Below, in pieces: positions 1 to 6,890 of a stretch of 7,152 nucleotides of DNA. The stretch's first letter is position 1; each line of letters starts with the position of its first letter. The DNA is from Gammaproteobacteria bacterium (GTDB lineage Bacteria; Pseudomonadota; Gammaproteobacteria; Chromatiales; Chromatiaceae): NCBI GenBank assembly GCA_029287695.1, contig JARFQQ010000081.1, positions 1 through 7,152 on the forward strand, in the 5' to 3' direction. The position numbers were made by a program, and so were the translations under genes. Under the pieces are notes generated by a model. The model saw only the letters and a program-made list of their open reading frames with translations, was not told the DNA's origin and did no database searches.

Positions 1-633
1 CGCCCCATCAACATGCACAAGGGGATGTACTCCCAGCGGTTGCGCATCGTTGGTCATTCGGGCCATTCCAGCAATCCGTCACTCGGCAACAATGCAATGG
101 AAGGGATGCACAAGGCGATGACGGAACTGCTGGCATGGCGCACGGAGTTGCAACAGCGCTACCGCAACCCGCTGTTCGAGGTCGCGGTGCCGACGATCAA
201 CCTCGGACATATCCACGGTGGCGACAATCCGAATCGGATCTGCGGCAGCTGCGAGCTGCAGTTCGATTTCCGCCCCTTGCCCGGCATGGACTACGACGAT
301 CTCTATGCCGAGATCGAGCAGCGTATCGTGGAGAGGCTCAAGGATTCGGTGCTGGATGTTCGCCTCGAACGCCTCTTCGATGGTATTCCGCCGATGCAGA
401 CGCCGGCAACGGCAGCCATCATCAGGGCGGCTGAGGAGCTGACGGGCCATGCTCCTGAATGCGTTGCTTTCGGTACCGAGGGCCCCTACTTCAACGCCAT
501 GGGGATGGAAACGGTGATACTCGGACCCGGTGATATTGCCCAGGCCCATCAGCCTGATGAATACATCGCAATGGAACGCCTGCAGCCAATGGTGACAATC
601 CTGAAGCAACTCATTCGTCGCTTTTGTCTCTGA
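1..633 (+). CDS. argE: Acetylornithine deacetylase, C-terminal part (5' end outside window)
   Basis: The reading frame is open from base 1 and ends at TGA 631-633, so these 210 residues are the C-terminal part of a longer protein. ArgE hydrolyses N-acetyl-L-ornithine to ornithine and acetate in cytosolic arginine synthesis, as a dimeric M20-family metallopeptidase. The sequence lines up with my memory of E. coli ArgE through HSGHSSNP and NNAMEGMHKAM (dimerisation domain), then NLGHIHGGDNPNRIC and DFRPLPGMDYD. It ends with FGTEGPYF and LGPGDIAQAHQPDEY, whose His is a conserved metal ligand. GHIHGGD and RPLPGM favour ArgE over the paralogue DapE. About 175 N-terminal residues, including the other metal ligands and the catalytic Glu, lie upstream of the window. 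The ATG at 13 is internal. No strong terminator follows, so the next gene may be partly co-transcribed. Confidence 0.93.
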   Translation, partial: RPINMHKGMYSQRLRIVGHSGHSSNPSLGNNAMEGMHKAMTELLAWRTELQQRYRNPLFEVAVPTINLGHIHGGDNPNRICGSCELQFDFRPLPGMDYDDLYAEIEQRIVERLKDSVLDVRLERLFDGIPPMQTPATAAIIRAAEELTGHAPECVAFGTEGPYFNAMGMETVILGPGDIAQAHQPDEYIAMERLQPMVTILKQLIRRFCL

Positions 634-678
634 TCAGTACAATCCTTGACGAGGGTCAATCCCGCATCAAAGAGCATT

Positions 679-694
679 TGCGCTATACAGCGCA
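679..694. repeat. Short hairpin in the argE-downstream spacer
   Basis: TGCGCT and AGCGCA form a perfect 6 bp stem around the loop ATAC. It lies 46 bases after the argE stop and 43 bases before the next start. No T tract follows, so it is not a convincing intrinsic terminator. It could be an operator or a weak RNA structure. The rest of the 634-736 spacer shows no clear sigma-70 promoter: a TTGACG at 646-651 has no -10 box at usual spacing. Confidence 0.3.
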
Positions 695-736
695 TATCAA
701 CGAGACTTTCAGAAGAGGCCCTGATGGAGATGAATG

Positions 737-1156
737 ATGCTGATGAGACTACTTCTTGCCGCCCTGCTCTCACTCCCGGTCATGGGCACAGGCGTGGCGG
801 AGACAGCAACTGCACCGGCGATATACACCCCTGCGGCGGGATCGATGGAGCGAAAGGCCATACTGGACGCGCTGCACGATGCCATCGGACAGCAACAGGG
901 TGATCAGAGCAGCCTCGTGGTCGTTTCGATGAATGTCACTGACAAGTGGGCATGGTTACACGTGCGGCCGACGGGAGAATCGAAAACTGAAGATATCACC
1001 GCTCTGCTGAGGAAAAAGGCAGGCGGCTGGGAAGTGGTCGAAATGCCATGCGGAGACGTCATGAATATCGACAGCTGCGAAGATGTTCCGCCCTACTTCG
1101 ACGAACTACGCAGCGCCAATCCGCAAGTCAGCCCGGCTCCCTTGCTTGTCGAATGA
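737..1156 (+). CDS. Small secreted protein of unknown function
   Basis: This encodes about 139 residues. The N-terminus is a typical Sec signal peptide: a short start with Arg, the hydrophobic stretch LLLAALLSLPVMGTG, and likely cleavage after GVA near residue 22, giving a periplasmic or secreted protein. There is no lipobox. The mature part has ERKAILDALHDAI (about 38-50), a beta-rich stretch around VVVSMNVTDKWAWLHV (about 61-76) and ALLRKKAGGWEVVEMPCG (about 89-106). That order of RKAILDALR, DxWAFV and LL+++GGxWxVVE resembles small exported proteins common in proteobacteria whose function is unknown to me. Two late cysteines (about 105 and 114) could form a disulphide. The start is uncertain: GGAG at 726-729 is 7 bases from ATG 737 (preferred), 4 from ATG 734 and 13 from ATG 743. 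It probably shares a transcript with the next gene, 43 bases downstream. Confidence 0.8.
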   Translation: MLMRLLLAALLSLPVMGTGVAETATAPAIYTPAAGSMERKAILDALHDAIGQQQGDQSSLVVVSMNVTDKWAWLHVRPTGESKTEDITALLRKKAGGWEVVEMPCGDVMNIDSCEDVPPYFDELRSANPQVSPAPLLVE

Positions 1157-1199
1157 AAACAAAACCGAGTTTCCCCGCGCGGGAAGGAGTAACCCAGGC

Positions 1200-1523
1200 A
1201 TGACAACCGAAGCCGGACCCGTCATCGACGAATGGTATCAGCACCTCGACAAGGGACAGCGGTTCGTTGTCGTGGCAATCGATGACGATGCAGAAACGAT
1301 CGAGATCCAGGATTTCGACGGAACCCTGGAGGAGATTGATTTTGATGCCTGGCACGAGATGGATATCGCGCGCTGTGCTGCTCCTGAAAGCTGGGCCGGC
1401 GCTGTTGACGTTGGCGATGCAGACGATTACGGCACCGAGGTCACCGACACGCAGGGACACGACTGGAATGCCCCCGGCGACGAGCTACCCTCGATGCTGG
1501 AGGATGACGAGACCATCGACTAG
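1200..1523 (+). CDS. Acidic DUF6763-like protein
   Basis: The product has 107 residues. ATG 1200 is chosen because AAGGAG at 1184-1189 sits 10 bases upstream and because the family homology begins there; the open frame continues further upstream but overlaps the previous gene. The N-terminal half (PVIDEWYQHLDKGQRFVVVA, then IEIQDFDGTLEEIDFDAWHEMD) matches the pattern I recall for DUF6763, a gammaproteobacterial family of unknown function. It has W/Y-rich beta strands resembling a small barrel. The C-terminal half (about 60-107) is low-complexity and probably flexible. The protein is very acidic, with 32 Asp/Glu against 3 Lys/Arg. There is no signal peptide or membrane segment, so it should be cytosolic. 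Such charge suggests binding to a basic partner or nucleic-acid mimicry, but this is speculation. The gene is the last of its block, just before the terminator. Confidence 0.85.
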   Translation: MTTEAGPVIDEWYQHLDKGQRFVVVAIDDDAETIEIQDFDGTLEEIDFDAWHEMDIARCAAPESWAGAVDVGDADDYGTEVTDTQGHDWNAPGDELPSMLEDDETID

Positions 1524-1573
1524 AAGAGCCCGCCCCCGCATTCCTTGCTCAGCGAACAGCACGGAAGGACAAG

Positions 1574-1601
1574 AAAAAAGGCAGCCGAATCTGCCTTTTT
1601 T
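1574..1601. terminator. Bidirectional intrinsic terminator
   Basis: AAAAAAGGCAG (1574-1584) and CTGCCTTTTTT (1591-1601) form a perfect 11 bp inverted repeat with the 6-base loop CCGAAT. On either strand the GGCAG/CTGCC stem is followed by a run of six T. It lies 50 bases after the stop of the acidic-protein gene (+) and 17 bases after the stop of fusA (-), so it fits a shared terminator for two convergent transcripts. Confidence 0.9.
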
Positions 1602-1618
1602 CATGGCGCGGAAAACCG

Positions 1619-3703
1619 CTACTTCTTGGCTTCCTTGCGCTCCTTGGTCTCCTTGATGACCTGTTCGGCAACATTGGCAGGGCAAGATGAATAATGCGAG
1701 AACTCCATGGAGAACTGGCCACGACCCGAGGTCATGGTACGCAAATCGCCGATATATCCGAACATCTCGCTGAGTGGCGCATCGGCCTTCACGCGAACAC
1801 CGGTCGGGCCCGCTTCCTGTGACTTGATCATGCCGCGGCGACGATTGAGGTCGCCAATGACGTCGCCGACATGGTCATCCGGCGTGAAGACGTCAACCTT
1901 CATGATCGGCTCCATGAGCTGCGGGCCGGCCTTCGGAATCGACTGGCGATAGGCCGCCTTTGCCGCGATCTCGTAGGCAATGGCCGAAGAGTCGACCGGG
2001 TGAAATCCGCCGTCCATCAGTGTGACTTTCATGTCGACACAGGGGAAGCCGGCCAGCACGCCCTCTTCCATGCTCATCTTGAAACCCTTGTCGACGGCAG
2101 GCCAGAATTCGCGCGGAACGTTACCGCCGGTGACCTTCGATTCGAACTCGTAACCGGCGCCTTCGGCAGGCTCGATGGTGTAGTCGATCTTCGCGAACTG
2201 TCCCGAACCACCGGTCTGCTTCTTGTGCGTGTAGCTGTCCTCGATGCGCTGCGTGATGGTCTCGCGGTAGGCCACCTGGGGTTTACCGACTTCGACCTCG
2301 ACGCCGTGAGTCCGCTTGAGGATGTCGATTTTGATATCGAGGTGCAGCTCGCCCATGCCTTTCATGATCGTCTCTCCGCTCTCCTCGTCGGTCTCGACAC
2401 GGAAAGAGGGGTCCTCGGCAATCATTTTGCTCAGCGCAACACCAAGCTTTTCGGAAGCGCCCTTGTCTTTCGGCGCAATGGCGATGGAGATAACCGGATC
2501 CGGGAAGACCATGGGTTCCAGGGTCGCCGGGTTGTTGGGATCGCAGAGCGTGTGACCGGTCTGCGTATGTTTCATGCCGATCAGCGCGACGATGTCGCCT
2601 GCCTTCGCCGAGGTCAGTTCCTCACGCGAGTCGGCATGCATCTCGACGATACGGCCGATACGCTCGTTCTTGCCGGTCGCCGTATTGAGGACAGTCATGC
2701 CCTTCTCGATCTTGCCGGAGTAGATACGGGTGAAGCAGAGCGCACCGAAACGGTCATCCATGATCTTGAACGCCAGCGCACGCAGCGGCCTGTCAGGATC
2801 GACTGTCGCCACTTCACCGGTCTCGTTACCTTCAAGGTCGACTTCGGGCTGCGGCGGAACCTCGGTGGGGCTAGGCAGATAGTCGACAACAGCATTGAGC
2901 ACCAGCTGGATGCCCTTGTTCTTGAAGGCAGAACCGCAGTAGGTCGGGAAGAAATCCAGGGCGATGGTACCCTTGCGGATACATTTCTTGATGTCATCGA
3001 CCGAAGGCTCGTTGCCTTCAAGGTACTGCTCCATGAGATCATCATCCTGCTCGACAGCGGTCTCGATGAGCTTCTCGCGCCACTCCTCGACGGCGTCCGC
3101 CATCTCTTCCGGAACATCCTTGACTTCGTAGTTTTCGGGAAGGCCCGTGTCGTCCCAGACGTATGCCTTGCGGGAGAGCAGGTCTACAACGCCGACGAAG
3201 TCATCTTCGGTGCCGATCGGCAGCACCATGACCAGCGGGTTTGCACCGAGTACGTTCTCGACCTGGTCGACAACGCGGTAGAAATCGGCACCCAGTCGAT
3301 CGAGCTTGTTGACGAAGATGATGCGCGCAACTTCGGATTCGTTCGCATAACGCCAGTTGGTCTCTGACTGGGGCTCGACGCCGCCGGAGCCGCAGAAAAC
3401 ACCAACGCCACCGTCAAGCACCTTGAGCGACCGATACACCTCGATGGTGAAATCCACGTGTCCGGGCGTATCAATGATGTTCAGGCGGTGACCATCCCAC
3501 TCGCAGGAAGTCGCTGCGGACTGGATGGTAATGCCGCGCTCGCGCTCCTGGTCCATGAAGTCGGTGGTTGCCTCGCCCTCGTGAACCTCGCCCGTCTTGT
3601 GAATCTTGCCGGTGAGTTTCAGGATACGCTCGGTGGTCGTGGTCTTACCGGCATCAACGTGCGCGAAGATACCGATATTACGGTAGTGTGATAGATCACT
3701 CAT
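1619..3703 (-). CDS. fusA: Elongation factor G, stand-alone (second-copy type)
   Basis: EF-G is the GTPase that drives tRNA-mRNA translocation and, with RRF, ribosome recycling. The 694-residue product is complete. G1 is AHVDAGKTT (14-22), G2 RGITI (56-60), G3 DTPGH (78-82), G4 NKLD (132-135) and G5 GSAFK (257-261). Domain II begins near 305, domain III spans about 400-475 (GMGELHLDI at 449-457), and domain IV has [11 protein letters not shown] (493-503) and the tip loop [10 protein letters not shown] with His568. Domain V carries [14 protein letters not shown] (613-626) and the [15 protein letters not shown] region (648-662). The opening [13 protein letters not shown] and the overall sequence are closest to the Vibrio/Pseudomonas fusA2/fusB type. 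No rpsL, rpsG or tuf is adjacent, so this is not the str operon. The start has only a weak ribosome site (AGAG). The gene stands alone, with its own likely promoter and terminator. Confidence 0.97.
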   Translation of the reverse strand: MSDLSHYRNIGIFAHVDAGKTTTTERILKLTGKIHKTGEVHEGEATTDFMDQERERGITIQSAATSCEWDGHRLNIIDTPGHVDFTIEVYRSLKVLDGGVGVFCGSGGVEPQSETNWRYANESEVARIIFVNKLDRLGADFYRVVDQVENVLGANPLVMVLPIGTEDDFVGVVDLLSRKAYVWDDTGLPENYEVKDVPEEMADAVEEWREKLIETAVEQDDDLMEQYLEGNEPSVDDIKKCIRKGTIALDFFPTYCGSAFKNKGIQLVLNAVVDYLPSPTEVPPQPEVDLEGNETGEVATVDPDRPLRALAFKIMDDRFGALCFTRIYSGKIEKGMTVLNTATGKNERIGRIVEMHADSREELTSAKAGDIVALIGMKHTQTGHTLCDPNNPATLEPMVFPDPVISIAIAPKDKGASEKLGVALSKMIAEDPSFRVETDEESGETIMKGMGELHLDIKIDILKRTHGVEVEVGKPQVAYRETITQRIEDSYTHKKQTGGSGQFAKIDYTIEPAEGAGYEFESKVTGGNVPREFWPAVDKGFKMSMEEGVLAGFPCVDMKVTLMDGGFHPVDSSAIAYEIAAKAAYRQSIPKAGPQLMEPIMKVDVFTPDDHVGDVIGDLNRRRGMIKSQEAGPTGVRVKADAPLSEMFGYIGDLRTMTSGRGQFSMEFSHYSSCPANVAEQVIKETKERKEAKK

Positions 3704-3743
3704 GGTTGCACTCTGTCAGAGATAATTGAAAAATTCAGCCGAC

Positions 3744-3763
3744 GATCCCCGCTCCCGGGAATC
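3744..3763 (-). other. Possible hairpin in the fusA 5' leader
   Basis: Read on the minus strand, GATTCCC and GGGGATC pair over 7 bp (one G-T wobble) around the loop GGGAGC. It would lie in the untranslated leader if transcription starts at the proposed promoter, about 40 bases before the fusA start codon. A short T run (complement of 3729-3733) follows 10 bases later but not directly, so attenuation is possible but unproven. Confidence 0.3.
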
Positions 3764-3785
3764 ACCCTGCCTGAAAAAACGCGCT

Positions 3786-3815
3786 ATTGTACCGAAAACT
3801 CTGACGTAATGTGGA
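3786..3815 (-). promoter_or_regulatory. Candidate sigma-70 promoter for fusA
   Basis: On the minus strand TCCACA (complement of 3810-3815, 4 of 6 to TTGACA) is followed after 18 bases by TACAAT (complement of 3786-3791, 5 of 6 to TATAAT). Transcription would begin near 3779 and give a leader of about 75 bases. It is the best minus-strand match I found upstream of fusA. Confidence 0.45.
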
Positions 3816-4032
3816 AAAAGCTGCGCCCCTGGCAAGAAGGCCGGCGTTTTTCCCGGCATACCGGCAGCACAGGGTGAAAAGCCATAATTTTCTCATTGAA
3901 TCAGTGAGTTAAAACATTCCACGCAGGCCGTTCCGATATCGACCGGTACCTCAAATGCCCATGCACCGTTTGAAGAGGCGGGCGTGCGATGCGATGATCG
4001 GGAGTGAAATCCCGTATCACCCGGTTAAAGCC

Positions 4033-4671
4033 ATGTTACGACTACTTCTTTTCCTGCTCATGACCGCGATCCTCGCGAGCACTCCGCTTGCGGCCGACGA
4101 CGAAGAAAACGGCGGCAAGCGCGTCATGATGACGCGAGACCTCTTCAGTCTCACTGTCACCCATAAGGGGGAGAAACTCGAGATCAGGCGTAACCAGGAC
4201 CGTACTAACGAGATCACACCCTTTTACCGCTCCACGTGGAGAGGGCGCATCCAGCCGATGAACCCTTTCAGCCCGCAGAATGTCGAGACCATCGGCGAAC
4301 TCGAAATGCTCGACTATATCCGTCGCCTGGATGCCGGTGAGAGGAATATCCTTATCATCGACTCCCGCATGCCGGGCAGCACCAGACGGGGCATGATTCC
4401 GCTGGCAGTCAACATTCCCTACAGGGAACTCAAGGGTGAGAAGATGGCCGGAATCATGCAGGAGCAATTCGGTGTTGTGCCGGGCGATCCGGTATGGAAC
4501 TTCCGCGATGCCGCGACGCTCGTGATGTACTGCAATGGTCCCTGGTGCGGCCAGTCACCAACAGCCATCAAGCGGCTCCTGCGGGCAGGCTATCCCGCCA
4601 GCAGGATCAAGTATTACCGGGGTGGCATGCAATCCTGGGAAAGCCTCGGGCTGACGGTCGTCGCCCCCTGA
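4033..4671 (+). CDS. Exported rhodanese-like domain protein
   Basis: With the start at ATG 4033 the product has 212 residues and opens with a signal peptide (MLRLLLFLLMTAILASTPLA, cleavage near residue 21), so it should act in the periplasm. ATG 3955 and ATG 3994 are longer in-frame alternatives but put an unlikely extension before the signal; none has a strong ribosome site. Residues 80-212 form one rhodanese fold: ILIIDSRMPG (107-116) is the usual DxR strand, followed by GMIPLAVNIPY (120-130), the loop YCNGPWCGQS (166-175) and YYRGGMQSWESLGLTV (194-209). Rhodaneses move sulfane sulfur through a loop cysteine, here probably Cys167. The loop is unusual in having a second cysteine, Cys172, and no Arg. 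Residues 22-80 are charged and not recognised. The substrate is unknown. The next gene starts 117 bases later on the same strand. Confidence 0.88.
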   Translation: MLRLLLFLLMTAILASTPLAADDEENGGKRVMMTRDLFSLTVTHKGEKLEIRRNQDRTNEITPFYRSTWRGRIQPMNPFSPQNVETIGELEMLDYIRRLDAGERNILIIDSRMPGSTRRGMIPLAVNIPYRELKGEKMAGIMQEQFGVVPGDPVWNFRDAATLVMYCNGPWCGQSPTAIKRLLRAGYPASRIKYYRGGMQSWESLGLTVVAP

Positions 4672-4761
4672 GTATGAAGCGGTCTGCCCGGCCTGCCAGA
4701 GACTTGGTTGCGCTCCGGGTCCACGCAGAGAGACCAGCATCCGCGGAAACCCAGTATCCAC

Positions 4762-4772
4762 CCTGGACCAGG
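4762..4772. repeat. Perfect short palindrome CCTGGACCAGG
   Basis: An 11-base palindrome (5 bp arms around one A) lies 16 bases before the start codon of the spermidine-synthase-like gene. It may be an operator or chance. The 4672-4788 spacer shows no convincing terminator or promoter, so the gene may be read through from the rhodanese gene. Confidence 0.25.
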
Positions 4773-4788
4773 CTGACATCCTTACTAA

Positions 4789-5604
4789 ATGACAGAGAAA
4801 GATCAAAGCCCCGGCGTATTGATTCACCGCGAGGAGGATGACCTCGGCGAGATCTGCGTCCATGAGCGCGATGGCAAGCGATACCTGACATTCGGGAACA
4901 GGATCGAGCAGAGCTGTTTCAACCCGGCACGTCCCTGGCAACTCGAACATGACTACACACAGGGAATGATACTCGGCTTGCTGCTGCACGAAGATATCCG
5001 TTCCGCGCTGCTTCTCGGTCTGGGAGGCGGCAGCCTGGTGCATGCATTGCGTCGCTCCAGTCCGCAGATGAATATCGAGGCTGTCGACTGCCGCATGGGC
5101 GTCATCCGGATAGCACGGGAGTATTTTGACCTCTGCCCTGACAAAAAGCTGCACCTGCATTGTGACGATGCAGAACGATTCATCGGGCATCACCCGGTTC
5201 TCCATGATCTGATTCTGGTCGACCTCTACCTCGCGGAGGGTGCGCATGCTCTCCAGCAAGATGGCGACTTTCTCAGGCGCTGCCAGGAGCGACTGTCGGA
5301 AAACGGCGTGCTTCTGATCAACCAGTGGTGCGGCACTCAGCGCGATGCCGATAACGCACGGCTTGCGACAAGTCAGGCATTTGGTGACCGCGTCCTGCAC
5401 CTTCACATCAGGGGAGGCAACCAGATCGCCTGCTGCTTCAGGGGCAGATTGCCGAAAGTGGCTCCGAAAACCCTCTTCGCGGAAGCCAGGACACTCGGTA
5501 TGAAGCTTGGCATACCCCTTGAGCGCCTGGCACGCAGTTTCTGGCGGCAGAACGCGGCTGCGCTGAAGCTGGCTCCCCTTCGGGAGAAACACCCGGTCGA
5601 CTAA
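4789..5604 (+). CDS. Spermidine-synthase-like protein (Rossmann methyltransferase fold)
   Basis: The product is 271 residues and cytosolic. It has the layout of the spermidine synthase family: a small N-terminal beta domain (about 10-55), then a nucleotide-binding fold with LLLGLGGGSL (74-83), the acidic strand end EAVD (Asp100), DDAERFI (126-132) and DLILVDLY (140-147). True enzymes transfer an aminopropyl group from decarboxylated SAM to putrescine. The signature residues are altered here. The usual GGGDG loop reads GLGGGS. The usual DSTDP-type motif keeps Asp145 but reads VDLYLAEG. The YHE motif before the loop is replaced by EHDYTQG. It is therefore probably not a standard spermidine synthase; it could be a divergent aminopropyltransferase or a SAM-dependent methyltransferase. 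ATG 4789 follows an in-frame TAA directly, so no longer start exists. I see no clear ribosome site. The stop overlaps that of the convergent lipase gene. Confidence 0.85.
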   Translation: MTEKDQSPGVLIHREEDDLGEICVHERDGKRYLTFGNRIEQSCFNPARPWQLEHDYTQGMILGLLLHEDIRSALLLGLGGGSLVHALRRSSPQMNIEAVDCRMGVIRIAREYFDLCPDKKLHLHCDDAERFIGHHPVLHDLILVDLYLAEGAHALQQDGDFLRRCQERLSENGVLLINQWCGTQRDADNARLATSQAFGDRVLHLHIRGGNQIACCFRGRLPKVAPKTLFAEARTLGMKLGIPLERLARSFWRQNAAALKLAPLREKHPVD

Positions 5605-6395
5605 TGGCCTTCGGGCATCCTGCCCTCTTCCTGTTGCCTTGAAAACCGGCCATCCCTGAGAAAGGCCAAAGCCTGCCTGGCGACCTCCTGATCATAGCGC
5701 ATGAAGGAGTGGCCAGTCCTGATGACAATGAAATCGGACATGCCTTCCAGTTTCGTCGCCTCGACGGTCACCAGGCCATCATCGGCACCGGGCAGCCAGG
5801 CGTCATTGTGGCGACTGTTCGCAACACCGGCAATCACGCCGACCGGATAAAAGGGTGCCTCCAGGGAACCTGGGAAACTGTCATTTTCGGTACCGAGCGC
5901 GCTGGTCGTCGGGCCAAGAAACTTCATCCACCATTTGTCACGAAAAGCGTCCACGATCGGCGTGCCCTGGTTCGGAGTTCCCATCAGGACCACACGCCCG
6001 ATATTTTCCGGCCTCTTCTCCTGCAGATAGGCACGGATCAGCAATCCTCCGAGAGAGTGACCGACATAGTGCACGGGCTTCTGATAGTGCGCGCAGCAAC
6101 TGTCGATCTGGCCGGTCACCTCTTCCAGAATTTCCTGCGGCGTAACATTCAGGGAGCTGTATCCGATACGTTTCACATGGTACCCGGCATCCTCGATCCT
6201 CTTTGCGAGCAACCACATTGCCAGGTTGCTCCGTCCAAGTCCGTGTAGCAGGACAACAGCTTCCCTCTCAGCCTGGTGCTCGTCGGGGGAAGTCGATTCT
6301 GCATGGGAAATCTGGCACAAAGGCAGCAGCAGGAAAGCCATTGTGTAAAGAAGAGTGCACGCTTTTCGCAGCATGCCTTGAATACCATGGGGCAT
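5601..6395 (-). CDS. Exported alpha/beta-hydrolase (lipase/acyltransferase type)
   Basis: This is a serine hydrolase of the triacylglycerol lipase/PGAP1-like kind; its natural ester substrate is unknown. With ATG at 6395 it has 264 residues. A signal peptide (core TLLYTMAFLLLPLC, cleavage after SHA at residue 32) sends it to the periplasm or outside. VVLLHGLGRS (47-56) forms the oxyanion region, GHSLG (112-116) holds nucleophile Ser114, Asp206 in GADDGLV is the likely acid and His229 in GHSFMRY completes the triad. NQGTP (142-146) and PVGVIAG (184-190) are typical of this family. The frame is open to ATG 6440, but that would overlap the upstream gene; ATG 6395 lies one base after that gene's TGA (TGAAATG), which suggests coupled translation. 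ATG 6374 is another possibility. At its end, TAG overlaps the TAA of the convergent gene in CTAA. Confidence 0.9.
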   Translation of the reverse strand: MPHGIQGMLRKACTLLYTMAFLLLPLCQISHAESTSPDEHQAEREAVVLLHGLGRSNLAMWLLAKRIEDAGYHVKRIGYSSLNVTPQEILEEVTGQIDSCCAHYQKPVHYVGHSLGGLLIRAYLQEKRPENIGRVVLMGTPNQGTPIVDAFRDKWWMKFLGPTTSALGTENDSFPGSLEAPFYPVGVIAGVANSRHNDAWLPGADDGLVTVEATKLEGMSDFIVIRTGHSFMRYDQEVARQALAFLRDGRFSRQQEEGRMPEGH

Positions 6396-6396
6396 T

Positions 6397-6789
6397 TCAG
6401 TCAGTGTCGATATGCGCCTGCACCTCGATGATCGTGCCATCGAGTGTCATGACGGCCGTCACGGCGCTGACCTCGCAACCGGGCAGCTCCTCGAGCGCCA
6501 ATGGCAGCTTGAGAATCGCGTAAACCTGGACGAGCGGCGCCCCTCCCTCCAGTGAAAAGGCATACTCGACACGCATGGGCCGCAATACAGCACTGTCTAT
6601 CCGGCACCCCATGACGAGCAGACTGTCGCGTTCGACTGCCTGGATGAAATGCGCGGCATAGACCTCCGGACAGGGAAGCTCGATGTATGTCCGGTTATTG
6701 CATTCAGGCGTTTCACCGGAGATGGCAACAGCCGGATGTGCGATGCAGGCGAGCGCAACAAGGAGCAGGAGATATGCTGTCTGTTTCAT
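6397..6789 (-). CDS. Small secreted cysteine-containing protein, unknown function
   Basis: The product has 130 residues. I do not recognise a family. The start MKQTAYLLLLVALACIAHPAV is a clear signal peptide with cleavage near AVA (residue 22). Cys15 is not in a good lipobox (LACIA lacks Gly/Ala/Ser then Cys at the cleavage site), so a lipoprotein is possible but less likely. The mature part has four cysteines (30, 40, 62, 105), enough for two disulphides. It seems beta-rich, with VEYAFSL (74-80), PLVQVYAILKLPL (85-97) and a C-terminal VSAVTAVMTLDGTIIEVQA (108-126). It ends one base before the lipase start, so the two are probably made from one message; a helper or partner of the lipase is a reasonable but untested idea. 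The ribosome site is weak (AGGGG, 16-20 bases upstream). Confidence 0.75.
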   Translation of the reverse strand: MKQTAYLLLLVALACIAHPAVAISGETPECNNRTYIELPCPEVYAAHFIQAVERDSLLVMGCRIDSAVLRPMRVEYAFSLEGGAPLVQVYAILKLPLALEELPGCEVSAVTAVMTLDGTIIEVQAHIDTD

Positions 6790-6830
6790 GTCACTATAGC
6801 CGCCCCTGCCCCGATACTCGATAAAGTTCG

Positions 6831-6860
6831 AATGTATCCCTTCAGAGGAGACTCTGCAAA
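6831..6860 (-). promoter_or_regulatory. Weak candidate promoter for the secreted protein-lipase pair
   Basis: On the minus strand TTTGCA (complement of 6855-6860, 4 of 6) is followed after 18 bases by TACATT (complement of 6831-6836, 4 of 6). This would start transcription about 35 bases before the start codon at 6789. It is the only reasonable candidate in the spacer, but such a match can occur by chance. Confidence 0.25.
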
Positions 6861-6890
6861 TTGCCGATCACCAGCCACCCGATAACAGCC

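Larger units (their letters stand above)
3704..4032. other. Divergent intergenic region between fusA and the rhodanese gene
   Basis: This 329-base spacer carries control signals for fusA (listed separately) and presumably a + promoter for the rhodanese gene. For the latter I see only a poor candidate: CATAAT at 3883-3888 without a recognisable -35 box. It also holds an AT-rich imperfect dyad TCATTGAATCAGTGA (about 3893-3907), which could bind a regulator. A 5 bp GCCGG/CCGGC hairpin at 3840-3857 has no T tract behind it. The open frame of the rhodanese gene extends back to ATG 3955, but I see no protein-like conservation there. Confidence 0.5.

Noticed and set aside
13..633. ATG 13 as the true start of a short deacetylase
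   Set aside because: The frame is open to the window edge and the residues before it (RPIN) continue the ArgE alignment, so the gene is cut by the window, not truncated.
646..689. TTGACG and TATACA as a promoter for the small secreted protein gene
   Set aside because: The boxes are 32 bases apart, far from the usual 16-18.
1871..3367. 498-residue open frame on the + strand opposite fusA
   Set aside because: It lies wholly antisense to a clear EF-G gene. Its product is full of Asp, Arg, Val and Leu repeats typical of the mirror frame of a highly expressed gene, and no family is recognisable.
3840..3857. GCCGG/CCGGC hairpin with a T run, considered as a terminator
   Set aside because: The T run is in the loop, not after the stem, and no + gene ends just upstream.
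4555..5592. 345-residue open frame on the - strand opposite the spermidine-synthase-like gene
   Set aside because: It spans two real + genes and their spacer, has no ribosome site or recognisable domain, and the + strand product has clear fold motifs.
5709..6248. 179-residue + frame opposite the lipase gene
   Set aside because: It is antisense to a gene with a complete catalytic triad and signal peptide; its composition is that of a shadow frame.
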